Part shown: one piece after another, positions 37,624 to 47,934 of the stretch | Layout: the number at the start of each line of letters is the position of its first letter | Position numbering within the stretch: the stretch's first letter is position 1 | Source of the DNA: Paramecium octaurelia | Taxonomy: Eukaryota; Ciliophora; Oligohymenophorea; Peniculida; Parameciidae | Assembly (NCBI GenBank): GCA_905182995.1 | Contig: CAJJDP010000108.1 | Coordinates: forward strand, 15,722 to 79,721 | Reading direction: 5' to 3' | Length of the DNA stretch: 64,000 bases | The notes under the pieces: model-generated | Told to the model about the DNA's origin: nothing | The model's database searches: none | Seen by the model: only the letters and a program-made list of their open reading frames with translations | Position numbers and translations under genes: made by a program

Positions 37624-39963
37624 TCAAGGCAAAAAGTTATCTTCTACCCCATCCTAGAATTACTCGTCATCAATATTTTGTCTAACATTCGTTTTGGGAG
37701 GTGGTTGTTTATTCCCTCGTCTATGATAATAATATGAATTTAGAAATACCTAGTATTATTAGTGAAACTAACAGGATTGTCATCTCCTTATGGTAGTCTA
37801 ACTTATTCCTCTTCATTATTGATTAAATTGATGTCTTGTCCTTGATATCCATCCATCATTTCCATTTCCCTCTCTAACTTTCTCAACTATCCTGCATATT
37901 CCTCATATGGTAATCCCATTTCTCTACATAATTAAACTAAAAATCTGAGACCTTAATAGATGAATACAAATTAATACATTCGATATTATCAGGATAGTCT
38001 GAATATATCTTTTGGTAATTTCCCAATGCCTTTTAGAAATGCCCCATCCTTCGATAACAACTTGCAACCATCAATTTCCATTTTACATCTCTTGACTGAA
38101 CCTATGCTGCTCTTTCAAAATATAAACTAGCCTTTTCATACATTTCCTATTTCACATAATACACTCCCAACCATGAGATGGTTTCTATATTAGTAGGTAA
38201 GATTCTGTATGATTCTTAGAAATAATGCAATGCTTAAGGTTCGTCATCTTCCTAATAAATTATAATTGGCATTCATACTCTTGCAAATAGCGATCCCAGT
38301 CTAGCCAAGATATTGGGATCATTTGGTACTTTGTTCATCACTTCCAAATACCATTTCATGGCTTATTTTGAATTGCCCGTCATTTCATATAATGTAGCCA
38401 TCTGATACAGAACTTCAGGAATACACACAATAGTTTGTAATTTATCTAATGCTTATAGTGATTCCACAAACATATTCAATTTTCTATTGACATATGCTAA
38501 ATTGTAGAGTGCTTCAATACAATCAGCCTCTACACCAATTGCTTCTAAGTACTATTCTTTGGCTCTCAAGAATTCGTTTTTAACATACAAACAATTACCT
38601 CTATTGACTAAAGCTTTGGCATTGTATCTATCATATGTAATGGCAATTTCAGCATATTTCTCAGCTTGCTTGTAATCATTTTCTAAGAAATACAAAAATG
38701 AAATATTTGTTGCAATTCTTGCCATGATTTATTTATCCTTCTTTTCAAATCCTTTCAAAGTTTCAATAGATTTTTCAATGTTCTTCTTTTTCAAAAATGC
38801 CATAGCTTTACAAATTTCAATTTCAGTTTCAGCTTCTGGGAATGTTGAGTTCTTTAACTACTCTAAAATCCATTCGTATCCAATAATGATATCATCCTCT
38901 ATCAATGGAGCAATCAATTTAGCTGATGTGACTATATAATAAATGGCTTCTCTTCTTCTTTCTTTAGTATCTTCTCTTAATTTATCTGTAATAGTGGTGC
39001 CCTTATTTTCATTATTCTCTTCTTCATTCTCCCCTGGTATTTCAATTGTGAGTAATGTAACAAAATAATCTTTCATCTTATTCTTATTTCCACTTAAATA
39101 TAAACAAATCATCAAATTAAAGCCTGTTGGGAAGTCAGGAGAACTCTTAAGGATTTATTCATATGTTGTGATAGCCTCCTTAATTTTCTTTTTGCCCAAT
39201 CTTACTTAAGCATGACCTATGTTTTTTTATATTTTGAATCTCATCTCTTTGGAAGTAGCAGGTATTAAGTCTAATGCCATCTTATACATCTTGATTGCAG
39301 TAGAATGCTTCTATTATTCAAAATAGATGTTGCCCATATTAACTCTTAATCTTCCTGCTTGAGGGTATTATTTACATTTTATAATTTCTTGATATTTGGA
39401 TAGAGCATCTTAATGTAATCCATTTGCATGTAAAGCACATGCCTAGGTTAGGGCTGCACAATAGCTGAGATCAGTATTGATTGATTCAGCTAAATTTTAT
39501 GCTTCCTTGGATTGTCTTAACTTTTTCTCCTTATTGAATGCTTCTTTGGCCTTTTCTAAACATTCAGATAAATTTCCCCTCAATTTGGCCATGGCACTCT
39601 GTTCTATGAGATTATTAATCTCTTTTTCTATTGATTTAAATTATTCTTCAGGATTAGTTTCAAGTTTTGGTTTATTCAAATTTAATTGATTTTGGGTGGA
39701 ATTGAATGGGTCCTTCTTCTATCCAAAATTAGCTCCTCTATTAGATGTCATAGGTCTAGCTTCTGCTTGAGGTTATCTAGCTGCTGTCCCAAGTGGTTTT
39801 CCTCGAGAAGGTTATGGTCCACCAGGTGCAGGTTGTTATGCCTATTGTCATAAGGATGATAAATTACTCTAACATTTTCGAAATTGTAATTATTGACAGG
39901 AGGTTTTCCTTAATTGAAATTATTACCACTCATACCGAAAGCACCATATTAGGATGAATTCAT
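37624..39963 (-). CDS. IFT88: intraflagellar transport protein IFT88 (TPR protein)
   Basis: ATG at 39963, TGA at 37624-37626, about 740 residues. The N-terminus is disordered and carries the family's RPMTSNRGANF element near residue 60. It is followed by about a dozen TPRs: RLRVNMGNIYFEQQKHSTAI, KNIGHAQVRLGKKK, MICLYLSGN, NISFLYFLENDYKQAEKYA, ALVNRGNCLYVKNEF, VKWKLMVASCYRRMGHFQKA. The C-terminus is acidic and ends ...DNFLP, as in relatives. Four short introns are inferred, near 39865, 38280, 37960 and 37740; they restore the frame and remove in-frame TGA. IFT88 is a core subunit of IFT-B, the particle that carries cargo to the ciliary tip and is needed to build cilia. Intact, standard length, very confident. 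Confidence 0.96.
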
Positions 39964-40089
39964 ATTATATTATTTAAATTTTATAATTATATGTTATACT
40001 GTATTTATATTATATATATACAATTATATCATCAACCAATATATTATACAAATCTATTGTAGTCCATCCTATACAAAGGATTTAAATCA

Positions 40090-42312
40090 TCATAAATTAG
40101 ATTTTAAAGAAATACATCTTCCCATAAACTGTTGCAACCTTATTTGGCTATGTACAATGGGGCATACTTTGTATACTTATTGCTACATATAATAGATTTA
40201 TTCATACTATCTCAATTGGGAGATCAGAGCAGAGATTGCATTGTTTAATTATAGGTCATCCTCATATAAGTGTTTAGAATGGTATTTCTCATCGAATAAA
40301 GCTGCTAATTATGTGGGATCATGTATTCTCTAATTACACATTCAAATACTTGCATATATATAATATTAAACAGAATCCGCAATCCATCAGATACAGACCT
40401 CCACTTGATAACTCAGACAACACTAAGGATAATTATTGTGGGTACACAAACTATCCCTAATCATCATAAACACATTCATTTTCTTGTAAATTAGTCACAT
40501 CGTATAATTATGGTACTAAATAGGTAACTAATTCATCGAAGTGAATATACTGAAATATAATTCTAAAGTAGTTGACATAGTCTGTCATTATACTTTATTA
40601 ATCATAAGAGTAATTCAATACCATAGATTTCATGATGCCTAAGGAGTAAGCATGCATTTAATCCAAACTTACATTGTATAACTTACAATTATAAAAGATA
40701 GATCTAATGGTTGATGTGATGAACTCTTTAACAGGAATCAAATTCTTAACTGAATTTATTTAAGACAAAGCCATTTTATAGATGGTCATTGCCATCGCAC
40801 TTTGATCAATATGTGAGTATATTATTTTGACAGAATTGCTTAGAGGAATACAATAATTGTGAACTCTAATTCTTCTCTCACTTTTTGATGATGTATACAA
40901 TAAAGCAGTTTGGATATATAGATTATCATAAGACAAATTGGGTTCAGTCAATTCTAATTCATAAATTAACACTTTTTGACTATTTACAATGATAAGGAAT
41001 ATTTACTCATCACAATTTGTAATATTCAATAGATCTGAGGATTTCACAACATAATTGCCATACACATGTTTAATCTTCCATCCAGCAGATGTTCTGATTC
41101 TAAATACTGATTCCCAGGCATAATCTCTGCTCAACACTTCTTTCAAGTCATTCCTAAATCTGGTTGCTTAAACATTAATAACAACTTCTTACTATAAACA
41201 GTAGGATCATCATAATAGAACACATCTCCATTCAGATAGGTTGCTAATTGATTGATTGTATATATGTTCATGTAATTATTTGGAATTACAAAGATTGATG
41301 GACATATAAATTGAAAGTACATACTCTCAGTAATTTATGTTAATACTGATTAACTCTTATGTAAATATAGTTGCTGTTATTTCCCATTCTCCGCAATACT
41401 CAATTCTTTAATTGGTGAAGATGTTAGGATGATTAACTTGGCGCCATTCTCTTTTATTAATTTTTAAGATATCTTTAATGCTTCAATAAATTATGTGCTC
41501 CTCAAAAGTGGTTTTGGAAATAGTTGACCTAAAGAATTCAAGAATCCAACAATTATGTCTTTAGATTCTTATAAGTTAAATAGATATTCTCCAGGCATAG
41601 GCAATTCATTATCATCTGTTAAAACATACATTTGTGCTTATTTAAGTTTTGAATTGAAATTATACAAATGAATAGAGGTATCAAAAGTTAAAAATCCGAA
41701 TAAAGTTCTTTCATTGAATGATTCACTTATTATTAACTCATTCATCACTTGTCCAATAATTCCTAAAAGTGCTTCACTCTTTGTTGAAACATCAATCATA
41801 AAAAAATAAGCAGGAGCCATTGGCGGTCTTGCTTAATATTCTTAGCCTGCTTTGATGTCATAAGATCCCATAGTTAATTCTGTTCTTTAATTTATATTTT
41901 CCTTTGGTATTGAATTGAATCCAATTTGGGTAATCAATCCACACAGGTTGCATTTAAAATGATCGAAACCATCTAAGATTTTCATGAAGGGATTCAAATA
42001 AGCCCTGCATTTTGCACATCTTATAATAGGGTAGCCTCCATAATTGACTGATACAAATCCATCCTATACTGATTATCCATAGGGCTAGATCATCAGAGCA
42101 AATGGAATCTTGGCATCTAGATATGTTTATTTTGACTATGGAAATACATTCGATGTACATCGAATATTATTGTAGGAGGAATTAAATTGCAATAAATCAC
42201 TATTTAATGTATTTTGAATATATTCCTCTTCCTTTGCCTATGATTTTTATTATTATTGTTGAGGATTGTCCAATCTTCCATTCTTTTCTAGAATTTTTTT
42301 ATGAACATTCAT
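40090..42312 (-). CDS. SEC24: COPII coat protein Sec24
   Basis: ATG at 42312, TGA at 40090-40092, about 730 residues. After a short Q-rich N-terminus the zinc-finger domain shows RCAKCRAYLNPFMKI (~41985-41950) and HFKCNLCGLI (~41930). The trunk domain begins RPPMAPAYFFMIDVST (~41820) and runs through LTSSP and the beta-sheet/helical region. The C-terminal gelsolin-like part ends AALFDEKYHSKHLYEDDLQL...ISQLRQYEQIYYM. Sec24 is the cargo-selecting subunit of the COPII coat that buds vesicles from the ER with Sec23, Sar1 and Sec13/31. The long proline-rich N-terminus found in many Sec24s is nearly absent. A C-terminal intron with GAG acceptor near 40350 fits the frame. It is divergent from the complex I gene, with only 84 bp between start codons. 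Confidence 0.94.
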
Positions 42313-42396
42313 TTCTAAATATATTATTAAAAATGATTCAAACATTTTATAGATGGATGCCAAAGATGAGGTTTAGTTCCAAAATTGGATCATCTA
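42313..42396. promoter_or_regulatory. 84-bp bidirectional promoter region
   Basis: The space between the start codons of the divergent Sec24 and NDUFA5-like genes must hold both promoters and both 5' UTRs. No specific motif can be supported. Confidence 0.4.
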
Positions 42397-42952
42397 ATGT
42401 TTCAAGTGGATCAAATACATCAACTACATGTATTAAGTAAATTGAATTTACATATAGAATCAAATCCTACTCCTGTTTATTTAAGACCATATGATGCTAA
42501 AAAGTATGAGGTTCCATCATCAAAAATCAAATTGACTACTGGTTATAGTTTCTTAGATGTTGAACCCATGCCCAGAGCCAAAATAATGAAATTATGTTAC
42601 ACTATACTAGATAAACTAAAAGCAGAGATACCTGAAAATGTCTTGTATAGAATTTACACTGAAGAGAAATTAAAATACATCATGCGTATTACAGATGAAA
42701 TCGATGATATTCGATAATTGGAAGAAGAGTTCGGTTTTGAACAAATTGAATTCTTGATTTAATAATTGGCCAAAGAAGTCGATCTAGTTGATCAGATGAA
42801 GTAAGTGTTTAACCTGTATCAGATATTACAAACCTTGGGAAAAGACTTAGGATGATAGCACTTTTGAATTGCTAAGATAACCACATCCTGCATTAAAACA
42901 TTAGAGAAACGAAAAACCACCAAGAGAATAAACAAAATTTATTGGAAATTGA
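42397..42952 (+). CDS. NDUFA5: mitochondrial complex I subunit NDUFA5 (B13) homologue
   Basis: ATG at 42397, TGA at 42950-42952, one 22-nt intron at 42801-42822; about 177 residues. The family core is seen in KLTTGYSFLDVEPMPRAKIM..YTILDKL, then EIPENVLYRIYTEEKLKYI, then an acidic stretch and EFGFEQIEFLIQQL.KEVDLVDQMK, ending YYKPWE... as in the ETC complex I B13 family. Upstream in this frame there is a TGA at 42367, so the start lies at or after 42397 unless another exon exists. The subunit is an accessory protein of the peripheral arm of NADH:ubiquinone oxidoreductase. The mitochondrial targeting part is short and not obvious. Confidence 0.85.
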
Positions 42953-42978
42953 AATTACATATAAATAATATATAAATA

Positions 42979-43829
42979 ATGAATTTATTGGATTTGATCT
43001 AAGTTGAGGTATCATGTGGAATATATCTAGGTTACTAATTACTTTCCGAAATTGATGAATAAATTAACTGAATTAGGATAGGAAACTGCCTGTATAAATC
43101 AGGCAGAAAACTCATTAAAAAAAATCTAATTCATTTTTGCTATCTTAGATGATGTATTGAAGTATTGAACAAATATCAATATTATAGAGTATTGTAAGAT
43201 TTGAATCAATAGTATGCATAATTGGAGGAATAACTGTAGAATTACGAAGGATAATGCAGAGATCATATTAGGGTATCGAAGAGAAAATTAACAAATAGAC
43301 AGAATAGAGATTGAAGCTTTATTGTGAGAATGTGTAGGAGCTGTATGATTAATAGGTTTCTATTGAAAAAGAATAAAAATACTAGATCCATGTAATGAAA
43401 TCACATAATACTTATTAGAATTAATAAAAGGAAATCACTTAACTAAAAAAGGAATTACAGGGTTCATAAAATTTGAAGAAAGACAAAAACCATTTGGAAA
43501 ATTCTAAATAGACCATTGTACTAGAAAATAAATATAGATCATCCATCTTCTAAAGTGGATTTTAAAATTAAACATTTGCTCTCAAACTAATAAATCGTAA
43601 GAATAGATCAATCACTGAAGCCTAAGAAGTATTGACTAAGTATATTGACATTATTATATTAAGGTCAAAATAATCAATGGATGAGAGATAATATTAATTA
43701 TCCCTAGATAAGACTCAAGACATGATAACCCATAATCCAAGACCAAGGTCTAGGATGAATGTTAAATAGAAGTCAATGACTTTATAGCTGACTTCTATTT
43801 AGAAAGGCAATACAATCAAAAAACCATGA
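42979..43829 (+). CDS. coiled-coil hypothetical protein
   Basis: ATG at 42979, only 26 bp after the previous stop; TGA at 43827-43829. Three short introns (near 43011, 43162 and 43270) give a product of ~260 residues, mostly helical with heptad-like patterns. Examples are LQDLNQQYAQLEEQLQNYEG, LKLYCENVQELYDQQVSIEK and EITQLKKELQGSQNLKK. The C-terminus is basic (RPRSRMNVKQKSM). No conserved domain recognised. Likely a structural or cytoskeleton-associated protein, by composition only. Confidence 0.7.
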
Positions 43830-43974
43830 TTTATAATTATGTGTGATTTATACCATCTAGAATTCCAACTATTATTAGATAGCCATAAAATAAACTAGTC
43901 TTTAGTATCCCTTAACATTTTGGTTAATCAAACATACATATTCTTATATGTACTCTTAAATTTAATATAAATAC

Positions 43975-44364
43975 TCATATCTATAAAATGACAAATCCAA
44001 TAGAATAGCTATCTTCATGAGATATGCTAACTTAGATTTCATAATCGTTTCCGAAATTCTTTTTAAAATATTCCAAATTCTTATTGTGTAACACAATATT
44101 TGGTTTATCATGTTTTCTGCATATTTCTACTTCTGGAAATACCAACTCTTTAAAACTAGAGGCTTTAACAAGTGCTTCTTTGACTGCCCATCTTGATGCT
44201 AAAAACTATTGTTGCAATTGAATAGTGGGTTTGCCTTTGAATTATTCAATTTCATAAGGATGGAGCACTTTTACCAAAAATCGCTCTGCATATTAGGCTT
44301 TGATTATATTTAACATCCTTTGGTTATTTACAATATCAACTCCGATGCCTTTAATTGCTTTCAT
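43975..44364 (-). CDS. acpS: holo-[acyl-carrier-protein] synthase (4'-phosphopantetheinyl transferase, AcpS type)
   Basis: ATG at 44364, TGA at 43975-43977, 129 codons, no intron. It moves the phosphopantetheine arm from CoA to a serine of acyl carrier protein, activating it for fatty acid synthesis. AcpS motifs: GIGVDIVNNQRM (with the metal-binding Asp), FLASRWAVKEALVKA (catalytic WxxKEA), and VSISHEDSYSIGFV at the C-terminus. Length matches bacterial AcpS, so it is a stand-alone single-domain enzyme. A mitochondrial role for the type II pathway is plausible, but no clear presequence is seen since the conserved core starts at residue 4. Convergent with the coiled-coil gene. Confidence 0.92.
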
Positions 44365-44444
44365 GGTAACCTATATAATTTGATTACCAAAATAAAAATA
44401 CTATGATTAAAATAATAACATATAATCAATATTCAAGTAATTAT

Positions 44445-45978
44445 TCACTTTTTATCTCTGTTTAAACATCCGAATGCCAAGAAGACCTTATCCATAAAAC
44501 CCAATTTCTATTCCTATTATTGTTGCTATAATTGATGTTAATGGAGCAAGAGCTCATTTCTATTAGAAACTCTGGTTATCCTATGCTTATTTAAATCGTC
44601 TTATCGTATTTAATCATTCTAAGAATAATTCTTATAATTGGATTATTATTCCTAAGTTTTGAATTTAGTATAATCTTATGACATGGGTCTAACTTGTAGC
44701 TCTTTCTTTTGTATGTCCATGGGTTTTGATGTAGACTTAAAGTTGATTAAAGGAATCTATCTGGTTGGGTATTGAGGTTTGTAAACATAGGTCCAGATGT
44801 CAATTTTTAAAGCAGCAGCATGTTTTACCATCCAGGGATGGTCAAAGATTTAATCCATAGTCAATCTTTCAGATGGAATGTACTTCAGGATTCCTTTGAT
44901 TAGAGTAATAACTTCATGAGATAAAGTAGGCGCAAAATTAATAGGCTAACCTGATTTTATTTTGTTGCATAATTCTTCATTGTTCCTGCCTCTAAAAGGA
45001 GCATTACCATGCAAGAGTTCGTATAACAAGATACCCAAACTCCAAACATCTAGACTGAAATCATGTGGTTGTTTATTCAACATTTCAGGAGCCTAATAAT
45101 ATAAATTGTTATCTACCATATATTCATAGGTTCCGCAGAATGTCATTCTTTTTTCTGTTAAACTCTCAGCACTCCAACCAAAATCACATATTTTCACATT
45201 TCCTTCATTATCCAAAAGAAGATTCTCTGGCTATTCATAGTAAATTGAAATTGTACTTTTAGATCTCTATGTATTACTTTATTTTTATGAAGGTAGTCAA
45301 TTCCAAGACAAGTCTAAAAGAAGTAGACAAATGCCTCATCTTCTGGTAATTTGGTTCTCTTTTTTATGTAATGAAACAGAGATCCATTTTCTAATCCAAA
45401 TGTGATAAATACCAGCATATTCGAGAACCAAATACACATTTTCTTTATCTTCAAAATAATGATAAAGTTTGCAAATGTTCGAATGAAATAGTTTGCGTTG
45501 TATTTTGATTTCCCTTTTTAGATTTTCCACTGAACAATACTCAAATACTTGTCTCTTGTTCATCTAGGAATAATCAAACAAAACTATTACTATTTTCATA
45601 GCGTATAATTATCCATTCTATTTGTCTTTGACTAGTTTTACTGATCCATATGACCCTCTTCCCAACTCCTATTTTGAGCCAATTATTATAATTTCGAATT
45701 CTTCAGGTTTTCTTCTGATACTAACAGCTGAAGAGGAATCCATTGTATCATTGCATGATTTGGCCCTCTCAGATTAGTTTTTCTTACATACTCCTTTATG
45801 ATAAATGGGCCTTGAGAATTATTATCTTAATGTACCAATCAAGATCTCTGCATCTAATGCTACAGTAATTGGATGCTAAACAAAGAGGACACATAACTTT
45901 TGCTAACATTGATCTTTGTTCTATAGTAGGTTGCTTAATATTGAATTAACAAGACTTATAATCACAAAATTTATTCAT
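44445..45978 (-). CDS. MYND zinc finger fused to an Aurora-like Ser/Thr kinase
   Basis: ATG at 45978, TGA at 44445-44447. Residues ~5-60 form a MYND-type finger: C....[21 protein letters not shown]. Its last ligands are joined by an intron at 45811-45835; unspliced, the frame ends at TGA 45769-45771. A kinase domain follows: [80 protein letters not shown], and HPWM at the end. The DFGWS and TFCGT activation segment resembles Aurora kinases, though the usual P+1 LDYLPPE is EYMAPE. A polar C-tail of ~110 residues includes Q-rich runs. Four further mini-introns inside the kinase restore the frame. An internal ATG at 45743 could give the kinase alone. MYND fingers usually bind proline-rich partners, so the fusion suggests targeted phosphorylation. 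Confidence 0.85.
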
Positions 45979-46043
45979 ATAATAATAATATTAGTTACAT
46001 AGATAATGAGATATTCTAATAATGGTATCTATAATATTTATAA

Positions 46044-47834
46044 TCATAATTGATCCAATTCAAAGACAACATCCTCGCCAGCTGAAATGAACTTCATATT
46101 GTTCTTTTCCGTCCAACTTTTGACTATTTTCTCGAAATCCTTTTTGTTATTTTATCTCATAGTACACATACCTTAATTATGACAAGCAAAGTTTTATAGT
46201 ACTACTCTGCATCTTACATTTAACCCATTCCCATATTCAGGAACTTATCCAAATTGATCTTCTGGATAAAACTAAAAATAAATTTAAAATCATACCTCTA
46301 CACTATCCTATTTTAATTTAACAATTTAATCAATATTCATATCCTTTAAATCTACTTACTCTAGGAAATGAATGCTGCCATATTAATTCGAAATCTTAAA
46401 ATCTCTGACTCTTGTTAATTAATTATCACTCATTTCTGAAAGGGCTTTAATGTTTGGAGTTAAAATATAGTTCTTACATTTTGGTGCTCTGGGATTAACT
46501 TTATCTTCTATTTATTATTCCTCTGATTTGATTTGCACAAGACTTCCTTATGCATAATCATCCATTTCCTTTTTATTACTCTTACTATAATATTATTTAT
46601 TCAGGGATTGCTTATATTACTTTTAATCCTTTTTATCCTATTTTAAACCCAGATACCATGGTTTTATTTCTTCCTTTTGTTTTTAATTATTCTTTGACTT
46701 AATTTTAATTTCTAAGGATGGATTCTTGAATCTTAAATTAACGTTGCCCACACTAAAGGTTACGTCATTCTATTAGGCATACTCACTAAAAGTTGGGAAC
46801 TTTTTTTTGAATTCATCTTCCACTTCTCTTAAGTATTCCTATTCATTCTTGATATCAAAATCTATATTCATGTCTAATTGTTATTGCTAATAAACTGGAT
46901 ATGCTGGATTGTATAAGACTTATTAATTTTGAGGTGTTAATGCCATGGCTCCACTTGGATTATTATCCCAATTTTACTACCCTAATCCTTATTGTGGAAT
47001 CTATCCCAACAGGCCTTAAGGCTATTGTTGCATAGGCTGTTATAATTGCAAGCCTCCTTGTTAAGGTGCTGCTCCTAATAATCCTTGCTATTATTATGGC
47101 TAACCCAGTCCAAGCAATCCTGGCTAGTATTATTACTACTATTATCCAAATCCTAATCCCAATCCTGTTCCTTAAGTGGTTGGATTCTATCCCAATCCTA
47201 ACCCTGTTCCTAATCCTGTACCTAATCCTGCGCCTAATCCTGCACCTAATCCTGAACCTAGTCCTGTTCCCAATCCTGTGCCTAATCCGGTACCCAATCC
47301 TGTTCCTAAACCAGTTCCTAATCCACCTCCAAATCCTGTTCCCAATCCTCCTCCAAATGGACTTGCTTGTGAACCTGCACCTAAACCTGTTTAATTAGGT
47401 TGTGTCTACTATTATTGACCCAAACCTGATAATCCTCCACCTAATCCAGTTCCTAAACCTGTTCCCATTCCTGTTCCTAAGCCACCTCCTAGTCCTAATC
47501 CTGGCTAGGCTTGTCCAAATAATGTTGGTTAAGCTTGTGCTTACTAACCAAATAATGTCGATTGTTATTATTGGGGTTGTTGGACTCCTCCAAATAGAGT
47601 TCCTTGTTGATTTTATTATTAAAATCCACCTTAGGCCATTGATTAAGATGGTTGTTTTTGATTTCTGTAATACTCTACTCTAGTTTCAGCTCTTGAGATT
47701 TAAATATTGTTTTAAGCAGTATTAATAGAACAAAGTAGTCCATCAGCATTTTTATTCAATGCTGGGTTGCCTGGATAGAACCTTGGAGGTACTGGAGGCT
47801 TATTATTGTTGTTGTTCTAGTTTTGAAATAGCAT
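46044..47834 (-). CDS. NUP98: Nup98-like nucleoporin with GLG-type repeats and autoproteolytic-type C-terminal domain
   Basis: ATG at 47834, TGA at 46044-46046, one intron at 46272-46295, about 588 residues. The N-terminal half is G/Q-rich with a few LFG motifs (TLFGGVQQ, LFGQ) and a long block of GTGLG/GAGLG units (~47160-47480) instead of a full GLFG array. The C-terminal domain matches the Nup98 APD fold: NPRAPKCKNYILTPNIKALSEM, VRDFKISNQYGSIHFLEQVDLKDMNID, and an ending WTEKNNMKFISAGEDVVFELDQL. It lacks the normal HF-S cleavage site of Nup98-Nup96 fusions and stops there, so it is a stand-alone Nup98. It lines the pore channel of the nuclear envelope. Ciliates use different Nup98 versions in the macro- and micronucleus; this one has neither pure GLFG nor NIFN repeats. 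Confidence 0.9.
47160..47480 (-). repeat. low-complexity block encoding GTGLG-type repeats
   Basis: Tandem imperfect 12-bp/6-bp units (plus-strand words cctaatcctgt, cccaatcctgt) inside the nucleoporin gene. Read in the wrong strand the same DNA gives a striking PNPVPNPVPNP protein, which is not real. Confidence 0.85.
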
Positions 47835-47934
47835 AATTTATATATTTAAATTATTTAAATAAATTTTTATATTATTTCTATAAAACCTCTCTTTTTTATA
47901 AATACTTATATATTCCGGATATTTATCAATAAAT

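Noticed and set aside
45769..45978. A separate 69-codon finger protein upstream of the kinase
   Set aside because: Splicing a 25-nt intron completes the MYND ligands (HKGVC) and keeps the kinase in frame, a better explanation, though the short form may exist if the intron is retained.
47176..47394. Plus-strand proline-asparagine repeat ORF
   Set aside because: It is the antisense of the GTGLG repeat block of the nucleoporin gene, which has a full domain structure on the minus strand.
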